A stretch of DNA of 64,000 nt. Source: Mycolicibacterium gilvum (lineage in GTDB: Bacteria > Actinomycetota > Actinomycetes > Mycobacteriales > Mycobacteriaceae). The notes beneath the pieces were generated by a model that was not told where the DNA came from, searched no databases, and saw nothing but the letters and a program-made list of their open reading frames with translations. Shown one piece after another: positions 10,401 to 18,905 of the stretch (the first letter of the stretch is position 1; each line of letters begins with the position of its first letter). The DNA lies in the NCBI RefSeq assembly GCF_900454025.1, contig NZ_UGQM01000001.1, positions 5,704,001 through 5,768,000 of the forward strand, in the 5' to 3' direction. Both the position numbers and the translations under genes were made by a program.

Positions 10401-12031
10401 GGCCCCATCGCACCTTGCAGGCTGGTGACGACCTCTTCGCGGATGGCGTCCAGCGGCGGGTTGGTGACCTGGGCGAACAGCTGCTGGAAGTAGTCGTAGA
10501 GCATCCGGGGACGCGACGACAGCACGGCGATCGGGGTGTCGGTGCCCATCGAACCCAGCGCCTCGGCGCCGTTGCGCGCCATCGGCGCGACCAGCAGGTT
10601 GAGCTCCTCGTAGGTGTAGCCGAAGATCTGCTGGCGCAGCACCACGCGGTGGTGCGGCATCCGCACGTAGTCGCCCGGGGGCAGCTCGTCGAGCTGGAAC
10701 AGCCCCGCGTCGAGCCATTCCTGGTACGGGTGTTCGGCGGCGAGCTGAGCCTTGATCTCCTCGTCGTCGACGATGCGGCCCTGCGCGGTGTCGACGAGGA
10801 ACATGCGGCCGGGCTGCAGGCGCATCTTCTTGACGACCGTGGACGGGTCGAGGTCGAGTACGCCGGCTTCGGAGGCCATCACGACGAGGCCGTCCTCGGT
10901 GACCCAGATGCGCGACGGGCGCAGACCGTTGCGGTCGAGCACCGCGCCGATCACGGTGCCGTCGGTGAAGCACACCGCGGCAGGGCCGTCCCACGGCTCC
11001 ATCAGCGAGTCGTGGAACTCATAAAAGGCCCGGCGGGCGGGGTCCATGCTTTCGTGCCGCTCCCACGCCTCGGGGATCATCATCAGCACGGCGTGCGGCA
11101 GGCTGCGGCCGCCGAGGTGCAGCAGTTCGAGCACCTCGTCGAAGCGGGCGGTGTCCGACGCCCCGGGGGTGCAGATCGGGGTGATCTTGTCGAGGTCGGC
11201 CTTGGCGCCGAACACGTCGGTCTTGATCAGCGCCTCACGCGCCCGCATCCAGTTCTCGTTGCCGGTGACGGTGTTGATCTCGCCGTTGTGGGCGACGCGG
11301 CGGAACGGGTGGGCCAGCGGCCACGACGGGAACGTGTTGGTGGAGAAGCGGGAGTGCACGATGCCCAGCGCGCTGGTCATCCGCTCGTCCTGCAGGTCCA
11401 GGTAGAAGGCCTTGAGCTGCGGGGTCGTCAGCATGCCCTTGTAGACGAACGTCTGCCCCGACAGGCTCGGGAAGTACACGGTCTCGCGGCCCGGACCGTC
11501 CTGACCCGGACCCTTGGTGCCCAGCTCGTGCTCGGCGCGCTTGCGCACGACGTAGGCACGGCGCTCGAGGTCCATACCTTCGGCGCCGGCCATGAACACC
11601 TGGCGGAAGGTGGGCATCGCGTCGCGGGCCAGCGCGCCCAGCGACGAGTCGTCGGTCGGCACGTCGCGCCAGCCCAGCACCCGCAGGCCCTCGGCCTCGG
11701 CGATCTTCTCGACGGACTCGCAGGCGGTGGCGGCGTCCTTGGCCGACTGCGGCAGGAATGCGATGCCCGTGGCGTAGCTGCCGGGCTCGGGCAGGTCGAA
11801 GCCGCAGACGGCCCGGAAGAACTCGTCGGGGACCTGCAGCAGGATGCCCGCGCCGTCGCCGGTGTTCGGCTCGGCGCCCTGGGCACCGCGGTGCTCGAGG
11901 TTCAGCAGCGCCGTGATGGCCTTTTCGACGATGTCCCGGCTGCGACGGCCGTGGATGTCGGCAACCATCGCCACACCACAGGAGTCGTGCTCGAATGCGG
12001 GGTCATACAGGCCTTGACGACTGGGCGCCAT
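7430..12031 (-). CDS. gltB: Glutamate synthase large subunit (NADPH GOGAT alpha)
   Basis: About 1533 aa, the usual family length. Domains in order: class II glutamine amidotransferase (residues about 18-400, nucleophile expected to be Cys of [14 protein letters not shown] after processing), central domain, FMN-binding synthase barrel with [10 protein letters not shown] and [10 protein letters not shown], a 3Fe-4S site ([15 protein letters not shown]), and C-terminal GXGXG beta-helix. It hydrolyses glutamine and channels ammonia to 2-oxoglutarate. ATG 12031 has a GAGGTAGG-like Shine-Dalgarno; GTG 12037 is the alternative. First gene of the gltBD operon. Confidence 0.96.
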   Translation of the reverse strand: MAPSRQGLYDPAFEHDSCGVAMVADIHGRRSRDIVEKAITALLNLEHRGAQGAEPNTGDGAGILLQVPDEFFRAVCGFDLPEPGSYATGIAFLPQSAKDAATACESVEKIAEAEGLRVLGWRDVPTDDSSLGALARDAMPTFRQVFMAGAEGMDLERRAYVVRKRAEHELGTKGPGQDGPGRETVYFPSLSGQTFVYKGMLTTPQLKAFYLDLQDERMTSALGIVHSRFSTNTFPSWPLAHPFRRVAHNGEINTVTGNENWMRAREALIKTDVFGAKADLDKITPICTPGASDTARFDEVLELLHLGGRSLPHAVLMMIPEAWERHESMDPARRAFYEFHDSLMEPWDGPAAVCFTDGTVIGAVLDRNGLRPSRIWVTEDGLVVMASEAGVLDLDPSTVVKKMRLQPGRMFLVDTAQGRIVDDEEIKAQLAAEHPYQEWLDAGLFQLDELPPGDYVRMPHHRVVLRQQIFGYTYEELNLLVAPMARNGAEALGSMGTDTPIAVLSSRPRMLYDYFQQLFAQVTNPPLDAIREEVVTSLQGAMGPEGDLLNPGPESCRQIVLPQPILRNAELSKLICVDPDHEIRGHKHGMRAAVIRCLYPVNRGGQGLKEALDNVRAKVSSAIRDGARIIVLSDRESDEQMAPIPSLLSVSAVHHHLVRERTRTQVGLIVEAGDAREVHHMAALCGFGAAAINPYMAFESIEDMVDRGVITDITSDQAKANYVKAAGKGVLKVMSKMGISTLASYTGAQLFQAIGINQQVLDDYFTGLTCPVGGIDLDDIAADIASRHALAYLDRPDEWAHRELEVGGEYQWRREGEYHLFNPDTVFKLQHSTRTGQYSIFKEYTQLVDDQSERMASLRGLLKFRDGERPSVPLDEVEPASEIVKRFSTGAMSYGSISAEAHETLAIAMNRLGGRSNSGEGGESVSRFDRDENGDWRRSAIKQVASGRFGVTSHYLTNCTDIQIKMAQGAKPGEGGQLPGHKVYPWVAEVRHSTPGVGLISPPPHHDIYSIEDLAQLIHDLKNANPQARVHVKLVSENGVGTVAAGVSKAHADVVLISGHDGGTGATPLTSMKHAGAPWELGLAETQQTLLLNGLRDRIVVQVDGQLKTGRDVVVAALLGAEEFGFATAPLVVAGCIMMRVCHLDTCPVGVATQNPVLRKRFNGQPEFVENFFMFIAEEVRELMAELGFRTVNEMVGQVGALDTTQAAEHWKAHKLDLTPVLHEPDSAFMNQDLYCSSRQDHGLDKALDQQLITQSREAIDNGTPVRFSTTIANVNRTVGTMLGHEVTKAYGGQGLPDGTIDITFEGSAGNSFGAFLPKGITLRVYGDANDYVGKGLSGGRVVVRPSDNAPEGYVAEDNIIAGNVVLFGATSGEMFLRGQVGERFAVRNSGAHAVVEGVGDHGCEYMTGGRVVILGPTGRNFAAGMSGGVGYVYDPQDALAGNLNAEMVELESLGDSDSDDAVFVHGMIQAHVDATDSAVGQRILADWSGEQVHFKKVMPRDYKRVLEAIAEAERAGADENGVAEAIMAAANG

Positions 12032-12144
12032 TCCCACCTACCTCTAAGTGCACACGTCTCGACTGCAGAGTTACGGATGGCAACCGTTGCCGAGAGTGTT
12101 AGCCGGTCTGGCGGAGGAGGCACCTTCATGCAGCATTGAACGAC

Positions 12145-12195
12145 GGCCCTTTTCCCACGCGCCACGAGTGTTGAAAACGATATGACAAAAGGGCC
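12145..12195. repeat. Inverted repeat upstream of gltB
   Basis: GGCCCTTTT at 12145-12153 and AAAAGGGCC at 12187-12195 are perfect 9-bp inverted arms separated by 33 bp, 114-164 nt upstream of the gltB start. The rest of the 12032-12595 gap shows no credible gene on either strand. The arms could be a looping operator or an untranslated RNA structure. Confidence 0.4.
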
Positions 12196-12267
12196 CTGAC
12201 ATGCCAACTTAGCCCGACCTAACTAGGTTCGCCGCCCGGCCACCCGGCGTGAACGACCTGCGCGTGG

Positions 12268-12283
12268 GTCACTGGCGAATAAC
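12268..12283. promoter_or_regulatory. Possible GlnR-type site upstream of gltB
   Basis: GTCAC-N6-ATAAC resembles the actinobacterial GlnR pattern GTNAC-N6-GTNAC/GAAAC with one mismatch. GlnR controls nitrogen assimilation genes in mycobacteria, so the position before gltB is sensible. The match is weak and could be chance. Confidence 0.2.
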
Positions 12284-12547
12284 GTTGCCACCAGCCCACT
12301 TTCACGCTGCCGCTGGCTGAAACCCGGCAGTGAGGGACAGGTCACATCGGGCTGCCGGCGTGTGGGATTGTTTGCTGACTGGTGTCATTTCTAGGCTCTG
12401 CGCTGCACAGACCGCAACTGTGCACTTTGCGCAAAGCCTTTCTGGATTCTTAGAAATCGCTCGCACCCGGAATCGGCCGCCCGCTCGGCTGTGGCAAACT
12501 CCGCGCGCCCCGTAATCGACTGCGGCGCAGCCTCTTTGCCAGGTAGA

Positions 12548-12562
12548 TACCCCGTGGGGGTA
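12548..12562. promoter_or_regulatory. Palindrome TACCC-N5-GGGTA (RicR-like copper operator pattern)
   Basis: TACCCCGTGGGGGTA is a dyad that fits the TACCC-N5-GGGTA pattern I recall for the mycobacterial copper repressor RicR. It lies 33 bp before the thioesterase ATG. No metallothionein-like ORF was found on either strand here. Confidence 0.35.
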
Positions 12563-12595
12563 CCGGGCCGGACCGTCCGCGGTCAGGCTGCACCT

Positions 12596-13399
12596 ATGCC
12601 GTATCCGCTGACCACGCCGCTGGGCCGCTTCGGGATCGAGACCGCCCTGGAGAGCAGCGAACGCTGCGTCGCCACGATCCCGGTGGGCGGCCTGCGTAAC
12701 CCGCTCACCGGCGAGCAGACCCTCGCGCCGCTGGCCATGCTGGTCGACCACATCGGTGGCTTGATCAACCACGCGCGCCGCGACCTTGACGAGTGGACCG
12801 TGTCCAGCGAACTCGCGCTCGAGATCGTCCCCGAGGCGACGGAGGTGCTCGCCTCCTCGCCCGACGCCCTCGTCGTCGGGACCTCGCAGCCATTGGGGTC
12901 CAAGGGCAGGGGTGCGCTGGGAATGTGTGAACTCGCCGTGGCCGGCACCGTGATCGCTACGGCGACGGTGCGCTCGTTCTACATCACCGTCCCCGGTTCG
13001 TTGACGGCGTGGCCGCAGGACCCGGCGGGGTCACTGCCGGGCCCGGAGCTGGGCCGGCTGATGGCGGTCAGCGCCGGCGAGACGGGAGGCACCTCCTCGG
13101 TGCTGGTCCAGCACGACGACCCGGTGCTCAACAACAGCGTCGGCGCCGTACACGGCGGCGTGTCGTCGATGGGCCTGGAGCTCGTCGGTTCGGCGACCCT
13201 CAACCGGGACCCTGAGGGCGCGCCCTACCGGACGGCGTCGCTGCGGGTGAACTTCCTGCGGCCGTTTCACGGCGGCGGTGAGGCCCACTACCGCGCCACA
13301 CCCTCGCACCTTGGCCGCAGCAGCGGAGTCGCCGAGGCGGAGGCGGTGGGTCGTGACGGTCGCGTGGCACTGATCGCCCGCGTCACCGCCTACCGCTGA
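12596..13399 (+). CDS. PaaI-like hotdog-fold acyl-CoA thioesterase
   Basis: 267 aa. Two hotdog-like halves: the first contains LAPLAMLVDHIGGLINH, where H/D near the helix start is typical, and the second contains NNSVGAVHGGVSSMGLE followed by TASLRVNFLRPFHGGG. HGG is the PaaI/thioesterase signature helix. It likely hydrolyses acyl- or aryl-CoA thioesters in the cytoplasm. ATG 12596 starts the conserved part. Monocistronic, upstream of a strong terminator and convergent with dps. Confidence 0.8.
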   Translation: MPYPLTTPLGRFGIETALESSERCVATIPVGGLRNPLTGEQTLAPLAMLVDHIGGLINHARRDLDEWTVSSELALEIVPEATEVLASSPDALVVGTSQPLGSKGRGALGMCELAVAGTVIATATVRSFYITVPGSLTAWPQDPAGSLPGPELGRLMAVSAGETGGTSSVLVQHDDPVLNNSVGAVHGGVSSMGLELVGSATLNRDPEGAPYRTASLRVNFLRPFHGGGEAHYRATPSHLGRSSGVAEAEAVGRDGRVALIARVTAYR

Positions 13400-13422
13400 G
13401 ACGACGACACTGAACGACGAAC

Positions 13423-13475
13423 GCCGCCGGGGAGCTCGTCGGCCACCCGGTAAGGGCCGACTGCTCCCCGGCGGC
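13423..13475. terminator. Bidirectional terminator between thioesterase gene and dps
   Basis: A perfect 13-bp outer stem (13423-13435 with 13463-13475, GCCGCCGGGGAGC) encloses a 7-bp inner stem (13438-13444 with 13455-13461) and a 10-nt loop. It sits between two convergent genes. Confidence 0.8.
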
Positions 13476-13499
13476 AGTCTTTGCCGTCCGGAGACTGAG

Positions 13500-14048
13500 T
13501 CAGGACTTGTTCTTGGCCTTCGACGCCGCGGCCTTCTCGCTGGTGGCGCCCTCGTTGACGAGTTCGCCACCCGAGTTCTCCAGGTGCGCACGCACGAACC
13601 ACTGGAACTTCTCCAGCTCGGCGGCGTGTCCGATCAGCATGTCCTCCGACACCGGATCGAGCTCGCCGAGGCGCTCGATGCTCTTGCGGGTGTCTTCGAT
13701 GACGCCGGTGTAGACGAGGTCCAGCGCGGCCAGGTGCGCCTGCACGGTGTCACGGTTGACCGAGTAGTCGTCCCAGGTGCGGTCGCTGATGATCGCGCCG
13801 GGCGTGCCCAGTGGCGCGGTGCCCAGTGCGGCGATGCGCTCGGCGGCCTCGTCGGCGTACCCGCGGACGAGCTCGACCTGAGGGTCGATCATCTCGTGGA
13901 CGCCGATGAAGTTGGGTCCCACGACATTCCAGTGCACATGCTTGAGTGTCAGATGCAGGTCGTTGTACCTGCTGAGCGCCTTCTGCAGCAGCTCGGCGAC
14001 TTCGGCCCCCTGCTTGTCGGACAGGCCGGGAACGGTGAACGTAGTCAT
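13500..14048 (-). CDS. dps: Dps, DNA-binding protein from starved cells (ferritin-like)
   Basis: 182 aa. Dodecameric mini-ferritin that oxidises and stores iron using peroxide and binds DNA in stationary phase. The ferroxidase residues lie in LKHVHWNVVGPNFIGVHEMIDPQVE. The C-terminal tail is Lys-rich (KAAASKAKNKS), as in the DNA-binding Dps1 of M. smegmatis, which it closely resembles. ATG 14048 follows AAGGAG. The upstream region carries a possible stress sigma promoter and repeats. Confidence 0.94.
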   Translation of the reverse strand: MTTFTVPGLSDKQGAEVAELLQKALSRYNDLHLTLKHVHWNVVGPNFIGVHEMIDPQVELVRGYADEAAERIAALGTAPLGTPGAIISDRTWDDYSVNRDTVQAHLAALDLVYTGVIEDTRKSIERLGELDPVSEDMLIGHAAELEKFQWFVRAHLENSGGELVNEGATSEKAAASKAKNKS

Positions 14049-14082
14049 TACTACTCCTTCGAGATCTACTGTCCCGCGACGT

Positions 14083-14111
14083 GTACCCGAGTGTGTGGGC
14101 AGGTAATCACC
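14083..14111 (-). promoter_or_regulatory. Possible SigF-type promoter of dps
   Basis: On the minus strand GGTGAT and GGGTAC are separated by 17 bp, close to the mycobacterial SigF pattern GGTTT-N15-17-GGGTAT. The 5' leader would be about 30 nt, ending in AAGGAG before the ATG. Pattern match only. Confidence 0.35.
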
Positions 14112-14144
14112 TGTGACATCCAGGTCACAGATGAGGTCACAGAT
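14112..14144. repeat. Triple GTCACA-type repeat upstream of dps
   Basis: TGTGAC (14112-14117) and GTCACA (14124-14129) form a dyad with 6-bp spacing. The 11-mer AGGTCACAGAT is then directly repeated at 14122-14132 and 14134-14144. The last copy overlaps the stop codon of the upstream glycosylase gene. This is a candidate regulator-binding array just above the dps promoter. Confidence 0.5.
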
Positions 14145-15057
14145 CGGCGAGGTTCGGGATCGACAGCCGTGGCCCGAAACGCGGATTGACCGTCATACCA
14201 CTGACTTCCAGCATGCGGACCGCACGGTGCCGGTGGGGCCGCAGAGGCTCGAGCAGCTCGACCATCGCCGCGTCGTCGATGGGATGCCCGAGCAGGGTCC
14301 ACCCGACGATCTTGGCCAGGTGGTAGTCCCCGACCGACAGTGCGTCGGCGTCACCGAACGCGCGCTGCGCCGTCTCGGCGGCGGTCCAGACACCGATGCC
14401 GGGCAGGGACATCATCGCAGTTCGGGCCGCCTCCGGAGACCTGCCGATCAATCTCTCCAGCGCATCGGCGCGCTGGGCGCAGCCGACCACGGTGCGGGCC
14501 CGGCCGGGGTCGACGTTGGCGAGGTGGAACTTCCACGACGGGATGCGCCGCCACGTCTCCGGGGTCGGCGGAACCCGCATGTGGGCGGGCGCGGGGCCGG
14601 GCGCGGGCGCCCCGTACTCAGTGACCAGTTGTCGCCACGACCTGCGGGCGTCCTTGCCGACGACGCGCTGCTCCAGGATCGCGGGCACGAGGGCCTCCAG
14701 GACCCGGCCCGTGCGGCCCAGCCGCAGGTGCGCAGCTCTGCCCGCGGCCTTGGCGACCGTCGGATCCGCAGGGTCGAACCCGGTGGCGTCGTCGTCGGCG
14801 CCCAGCAACGCGGGCAGGCCCTCGGTGAACTCGGCCGCGCCCGGTCCCCACGCCTCGTAGTCGATGGTGTCGCGCGCACTGTGGCTGATCCGGGCGGTCA
14901 CCGGACCGCTGCGCATCAGGCTGGTCCGCCAGATCGCGCCGTCAGGGGCGTCGTGGTAGCACGGGTCGGCCCTGCCGCGGCGCAACGGCGACAGCGTCCA
15001 CCCCGGCCTGACCGGCCCGGGGAACACGACGCCGGCCGTACTACCCGTCATCGACAC
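14137..15057 (-). CDS. HhH-GPD DNA glycosylase, AlkA-like
   Basis: 306 aa. Probable base-excision repair enzyme for alkylated bases. It has a helix-hairpin-helix (LPGIGVWTAAETAQ) followed by the GPD aspartate in LSVGDYHLAK. I see no Cys cluster for an Fe-S centre, which favours the AlkA/3-methyladenine branch over EndoIII. Start may be GTG 15057 or ATG 15051. It overlaps the DUF427 stop by up to 17 nt, so the two are co-transcribed. Confidence 0.78.
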   Translation of the reverse strand: MSMTGSTAGVVFPGPVRPGWTLSPLRRGRADPCYHDAPDGAIWRTSLMRSGPVTARISHSARDTIDYEAWGPGAAEFTEGLPALLGADDDATGFDPADPTVAKAAGRAAHLRLGRTGRVLEALVPAILEQRVVGKDARRSWRQLVTEYGAPAPGPAPAHMRVPPTPETWRRIPSWKFHLANVDPGRARTVVGCAQRADALERLIGRSPEAARTAMMSLPGIGVWTAAETAQRAFGDADALSVGDYHLAKIVGWTLLGHPIDDAAMVELLEPLRPHRHRAVRMLEVSGMTVNPRFGPRLSIPNLADL

Positions 15058-15418
15058 TGACGTCGGCCTTGTCCGGGTAGAACGCGACGTGGCCGGCGAT
15101 CTGGGCCACCGCCGGGTACGGCTCCCGGTAGGTCCAGACCGCGTCGGTGACGGTGCTGCCGCCCGCGGTGACGTCGAAGTAGCCGGCGTCTCCCTTGAAC
15201 GGGCAGTACGTCGCGGTGTCGCTGGGACTCAGCCGGCCGGGGAGGACATCACCGATCGGGATGTACTGCACCGCAGGGTAACTGGCCTCTTGAAGTGTCA
15301 ATGCGGCGTCGGTTTCGGCGACGACGTCGCCGTTGACCCGCACGACGACGTGCCGTCCGGTGGGGACGACGGTGATCGGGTGCGACGGGGAGGGCTCGTG
15401 GATGGGGCGATCGGTCAT
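15041..15418 (-). CDS. DUF427 protein (Rv0140-like)
   Basis: 125 aa. Typical DUF427 features: VVVRVNGDVVAETDAALTLQE near the N-terminus, then YCPFKGDAGYFDV and VWTYREPYPAVAQIAGHVAFYPDKADV. The biochemical role of DUF427 is unsettled. Start ATG 15418. It follows the FAD oxidoreductase by 8 nt and overlaps the glycosylase gene, suggesting one operon. It is the last conserved member of the Rv0135c-Rv0140-like block. Confidence 0.85.
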   Translation of the reverse strand: MTDRPIHEPSPSHPITVVPTGRHVVVRVNGDVVAETDAALTLQEASYPAVQYIPIGDVLPGRLSPSDTATYCPFKGDAGYFDVTAGGSTVTDAVWTYREPYPAVAQIAGHVAFYPDKADVSVDDG

Positions 15419-15426
15419 GTCTCCAT

Positions 15427-16800
15427 TCAACGCCCCGTGATCCTGTTCGCGACGAGGGCGATCGGCGACGTGCGCTTCGTTCCGCGCGCCTCGTGCCAGT
15501 CGGCCGCCTTGTAGGCCAGGTACATGCCCCGCACCCCGATCCAGCGCAGCGGTTCGGGCTCCCAGTCCTTGCACTCGTGCCCGACCCACGGCAGCCGCGT
15601 CAGCGGTGACTCCCGCGTGAGCACGAGATCGGTCAGGGTCCGGCCGGCGAGGTTCGTCGCCGTCACACCGTGACCGACATAGCCCCCGGCCCAGCCCAGA
15701 CCCGTCGCCGGGTCGAAGTCGACGCTCGCCTCCCAGTCCCGGGGCACGGCCAGCACCCCGCACCAGCCGTGCGCGATCGGAACGTGCGCAACCTGCGGCA
15801 GGATCGAGTGCAGCGTCGCGGTGAGGTTCTTGATGGTGCGCTCGGGGACCCGCCCGTCCCGGTCGGTGCGTGAACCGAACCGGTAGGGCACACTGCGGCC
15901 GCCGATCGCGATCCGGTTGTCGACGGTGCGCTGGGCGTAGAAGAAACCGTGGGCGGTGTCGCCCAGCGTTTCCCTTCCCTCCCAACCGATCTCGGCCCAC
16001 ACCGACTCGGGGACGGGCTCCGTCGCGATCATCGAGCTGTTCATCGGCAGCCATCGCCGCTTCAGACCCGGCAGACCCGCGGTGAAGCCCTCGGTGGCAC
16101 GCAGGACGACCGGTGCGCTGACCGCCCCCCACGGGGTGGCCGCGCGGCCTGCGGTGATCTCGGTGACCGGGGAACGTTCGTAGATCACCACCCCGAGGCG
16201 CTCGACGGCATCGGCGAGACCACGGACCAGCTGCGCCGGCTGGATGCGGGCGCAGTGCGGACTGTAACAGGCCGAGATCACTTCGTCGAGCGCGATCCGT
16301 TGTGCGGCTTCGGATTTGGTCAGCACCTCGACACCGTCGACCTGCCAGCGCCGCTCGGCGTCGACGGCGGCGGCCAGTCGCCTCACCTGGGCCCGGTTCC
16401 GGGCGACCTCCAGGTTGCCGCCCTTGACGATGCCCGCGTCGATGCCCTCCTGCGCGGCGACGTCGATCACCTCGTCCACGGCGTCGTTGAGCGCGCGCTG
16501 CCAGGCGACCACCCCGTCGCGTCCGTACTGCCGCGCCATCCGCTCGCGGTCGCCGGGCACCAGGCCCGACAGCCAGCCGCCGTTGCGCCCCGAGGCCCCG
16601 TAGCCGGCGAAGCGCGCATCGAGCACGACGACCCGCAGTGACGGATCTGCGCGCTTGAGGTAGTAGGCCGTCCACAGCCCGGTGTAGCCGGCGCCGACGA
16701 TGCAGACGTCGGCGTCCCGGCTGCCGGGCAGCGGCCCGCGGCTGATCGGCAGCCCGTCGAACCAGTGGGACACCTGTCCGTTCAGGGCTCGGGTGTGCAC
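15427..16800 (-). CDS. FAD-dependent amine/amino-acid oxidase (DAO family, PuuB-like)
   Basis: 457 aa. N-terminal FAD Rossmann motif DVCIVGAGYTGLWTAYYL with partner acidic residue in VVVLDARFAGYGASGRNGG, a hallmark of the glycine/D-amino acid oxidase family. The C-terminal GLGWAGGYVGHGVTATN closes the FAD site. Similar proteins include gamma-glutamylputrescine oxidase, but substrate cannot be inferred. GTG 16800 starts just ahead of the conserved region; upstream residues look non-coding. I do not recall a counterpart here in the M. tuberculosis Rv0139-Rv0140 order, so it may be an insertion. Confidence 0.8.
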   Translation of the reverse strand: MHTRALNGQVSHWFDGLPISRGPLPGSRDADVCIVGAGYTGLWTAYYLKRADPSLRVVVLDARFAGYGASGRNGGWLSGLVPGDRERMARQYGRDGVVAWQRALNDAVDEVIDVAAQEGIDAGIVKGGNLEVARNRAQVRRLAAAVDAERRWQVDGVEVLTKSEAAQRIALDEVISACYSPHCARIQPAQLVRGLADAVERLGVVIYERSPVTEITAGRAATPWGAVSAPVVLRATEGFTAGLPGLKRRWLPMNSSMIATEPVPESVWAEIGWEGRETLGDTAHGFFYAQRTVDNRIAIGGRSVPYRFGSRTDRDGRVPERTIKNLTATLHSILPQVAHVPIAHGWCGVLAVPRDWEASVDFDPATGLGWAGGYVGHGVTATNLAGRTLTDLVLTRESPLTRLPWVGHECKDWEPEPLRWIGVRGMYLAYKAADWHEARGTKRTSPIALVANRITGR

Positions 16801-16822
16801 CTCGCGATTCTCGCAGCTGTGC

Positions 16823-17854
16823 TCAGGCGGTGCGTTGCCGCTTGGCGGCTTTGAGACCGACCCAGAATTTCGCGGCTTCGCGGATCGACTCCTCCACGGG
16901 CCGGGGCTGCCAGCCCAGTTCACGGCGTGCCTTGCTGCAGTCGACCGGAGCCTCGGCCCGCATCAGCCGCAGCGATCCCAGCGACATCCGCTCGTCGGTG
17001 CCCTTCAGCCGGGACTTCGCGCTGCCCAGCGCCGCCATCGCGTAGGACAGCACCAGCGGGATCTTCTTCGTCGGCGCCGGCACTCCGGCGGCTTCGGCGG
17101 CGATCCGGACGACGTCGGCGTTGGAGATCATCTTCTCCGAGATCAGGTACCGCTCACCCGCGCGACCCTTCTGCGCGGCCAGCAGCATGGCCTGCGCCGC
17201 GTCGTCGATCCCGACCGCTTCGAGTTCGATGCCGCCCATCACGAACGGCAGCTTGCCGAACGCGGCGCCTGCGATGATCGCGCCGTGCGGGGTGCGGCCC
17301 CAGTCACCGGCGCCGTACGTGGTGGACACGCACATCGCGACCGCGGGCAGCCCGCGTTCGCGCGCGTACTCCATCACCAGGTTCTCGGCCTGGACACGCG
17401 AACGGACATAGGGGGTCAGGCTCTTCAGATCGGCAGGGTCGGAGATCACGTCGGCCTCGGTGGCGACACGTCCCCTCGTGCGCCCCACGGTCACATAGCT
17501 GCTGGTGAAGACGAACTTCCGCAGCGTCGCGGCGATCCCGGGCTCCACCGCGACGTCCAGGACGTTGCGGGTGCCCTCGACGTTGGTGCGGAACAGCGGC
17601 GCCGGGTCGCGAAGCCAGCCGCGGGTGTCCACGACGCAGTAGTAGACGACCTCGCCGCCCGTCATGGCCTCGCGCAACACGTCGGTGTTCCAGATGTCGC
17701 CGACGTAGCGGGTGACCGCCAGGTCGTCGATGCCGACGGTGTTGGCGCCGTCGCGCACCATCACCCGGACGTCGTTGCCGGCGGCCACGAGTTTCCGGGT
17801 GACGTGGCTGCCGAGGTAGCCGTTGGCGCCGATGACGAGGACCGGCGCGCTCAC
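16823..17854 (-). CDS. NAD-dependent epimerase/dehydratase (Rv0139-like)
   Basis: 343 aa extended short-chain dehydrogenase. Rossmann motif VLVIGANGYLGSHVTRKL at residues about 5-22. A Tyr-x3-Lys is not evident; TPYVRSRVQAENLV occupies the usual place with R for K, so catalysis may be atypical or the protein non-redox. GTG 17854 overlaps the preceding stop by 4 nt (GTGA). It is co-transcribed with the NTF2-like gene under a KstR-like box, so a steroid or lipid substrate is possible but unproven. Confidence 0.8.
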   Translation of the reverse strand: MSAPVLVIGANGYLGSHVTRKLVAAGNDVRVMVRDGANTVGIDDLAVTRYVGDIWNTDVLREAMTGGEVVYYCVVDTRGWLRDPAPLFRTNVEGTRNVLDVAVEPGIAATLRKFVFTSSYVTVGRTRGRVATEADVISDPADLKSLTPYVRSRVQAENLVMEYARERGLPAVAMCVSTTYGAGDWGRTPHGAIIAGAAFGKLPFVMGGIELEAVGIDDAAQAMLLAAQKGRAGERYLISEKMISNADVVRIAAEAAGVPAPTKKIPLVLSYAMAALGSAKSRLKGTDERMSLGSLRLMRAEAPVDCSKARRELGWQPRPVEESIREAAKFWVGLKAAKRQRTA

Positions 17855-18357
17855 CGCTTTCCGCCGTACTTGGCCATCCACTCGGCGGCCTCATCGGGCA
17901 GCGTGCCGAGTTCCTCGGCCTTCCTGCACCACTTCACCGCCGCCGACACGAAGCGCAGCGGGTTGTAGATGTCCTCCTGCTGCCTCCACCTGCCGTCACC
18001 GGCGTAGGTGAGGATCGAGATGTTCGTGGCGCTGATGATGGTGCCGTCACCGGGGTCGCGCATCGGGTTGTCGAGTTCGCAGATGATGCGTCCGGTGTCC
18101 TGGTCGATGACGTGCCACAGCGACGGGAACGACGTCATGTAGTTGCCGGGGAAGCTCTCCATCGTCTTCCAGATCCACGGCCGCACCTGCTCGCGGCCGC
18201 GCATGGTCCCGGCGGCGTGCTCGATGTAGAGGATGTCGTCGGTGTACTGGTCAACCCACGGATCCCAGTCTCGGGTCTGCGCGGCGCGGTCGACCGTCCC
18301 CTCGAACACCGCGAATGCCTCGACCAGTTCGTCGCGAGAGAAAGTGCTGCCCGTCAC
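17851..18357 (-). CDS. NTF2/SnoaL-like protein (Rv0138-like)
   Basis: 168 aa cone-shaped NTF2-like fold as in SnoaL and ketosteroid isomerases: FAVFEGTVDRAAQTRDWDPWVDQYTDDILYIEHAAGTMRGREQVRPWI. The GTG at 18357 (VTGSTFSRDEL) is chosen because residues upstream look non-coding and no Shine-Dalgarno is visible, consistent with a leaderless mRNA. The role is unknown; it may be an isomerase, hydratase or binding protein acting with the downstream dehydrogenase, to which it is coupled. Confidence 0.78.
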   Translation of the reverse strand: MTGSTFSRDELVEAFAVFEGTVDRAAQTRDWDPWVDQYTDDILYIEHAAGTMRGREQVRPWIWKTMESFPGNYMTSFPSLWHVIDQDTGRIICELDNPMRDPGDGTIISATNISILTYAGDGRWRQQEDIYNPLRFVSAAVKWCRKAEELGTLPDEAAEWMAKYGGKR

Positions 18358-18365
18358 ACCAGAAC

Positions 18366-18379
18366 TAGAACACGTTCTA
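18366..18379. promoter_or_regulatory. KstR-like operator TAGAAC-AC-GTTCTA
   Basis: The 14-mer fits TNNAACNNGTTNNA, the published KstR consensus for cholesterol-catabolism genes, with perfect 6-bp arms. It lies 9 nt ahead of the NTF2-like GTG and in the 74-bp divergent gap before msrB. TetR repressors other than KstR can use similar sites. Confidence 0.55.
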
Positions 18380-18431
18380 CACGCGCTTGTCGAGGGATTA
18401 AGGGCGATTCCGTGATCGTTATACAACCACC

Positions 18432-18905
18432 ATGACACTGCCTTACAACAAGAATCCCGCCGCGGTGAACGCGCTGTCCCCCGAGCAGTACCACGTGACC
18501 CAGCAGAACGGCACCGAGCGGCCCTTCACCGGCGAGTACTGGGACAACCACGAACCGGGGATCTACGTCGACGTCGTCTCGGGCGAACCGCTGTTCGCGT
18601 CGGTCGACAAGTTCGAGAGCGGTTCGGGCTGGCCGAGTTTCACCCGTCCGATCGACAGCGGGAACGTGGTGGAGAAGCGCGACTTCTCGCACCTGATGAT
18701 CCGCACCGAGGTGCGCTCCACGCACGGCGACAGCCACCTCGGTCACGTGTTCAAAGACGGCCCGCGCGAAGCGGGCGGTCTGCGCTACTGCGTCAACTCT
18801 GCGGCGCTGCGCTTCGTCCAACTCGACGACCTCGAGGAGCAGGGATACGGGCAGTACCGTGGGTTGTTCGTAGCCGAGACGGCCACCGAGGAGGAGCAGG
18901 CGTGA
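18432..18905 (+). CDS. msrB: Peptide-methionine (R)-S-oxide reductase
   Basis: 157 aa. Reduces the R epimer of methionine sulfoxide in proteins. Signature [21 protein letters not shown] and catalytic Cys in [12 protein letters not shown] are present. This is the only Cys in the protein: the structural zinc CxxC pairs of many MsrBs are absent and there is no internal resolving Cys. ATG 18432 has no Shine-Dalgarno, and a TTATAC element sits 7 nt upstream, suggesting a leaderless mRNA. Coupled to msrA by a GTGA overlap. Confidence 0.93.
   Translation: MTLPYNKNPAAVNALSPEQYHVTQQNGTERPFTGEYWDNHEPGIYVDVVSGEPLFASVDKFESGSGWPSFTRPIDSGNVVEKRDFSHLMIRTEVRSTHGDSHLGHVFKDGPREAGGLRYCVNSAALRFVQLDDLEEQGYGQYRGLFVAETATEEEQA

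Noticed and set aside
7826..12139. A 1437-codon open frame antisense to gltB
   Set aside because: It is the mirror of a highly conserved gene in GC-rich DNA, where stop codons on the opposite strand are rare. The product is His/Arg/Gly-rich low complexity without domains.
12302..12772. 156-codon minus-strand frame in the gltB-thioesterase gap
   Set aside because: Half of it is antisense to the thioesterase gene and the rest has no Shine-Dalgarno or coding-like composition. The gap is treated as regulatory.
14112..14129. CRP (Rv3676-type) site upstream of dps
   Set aside because: The dyad TGTGA...TCACA has an 8-bp spacer instead of the 6 required by the CRP consensus, so it was left as an unassigned repeat.
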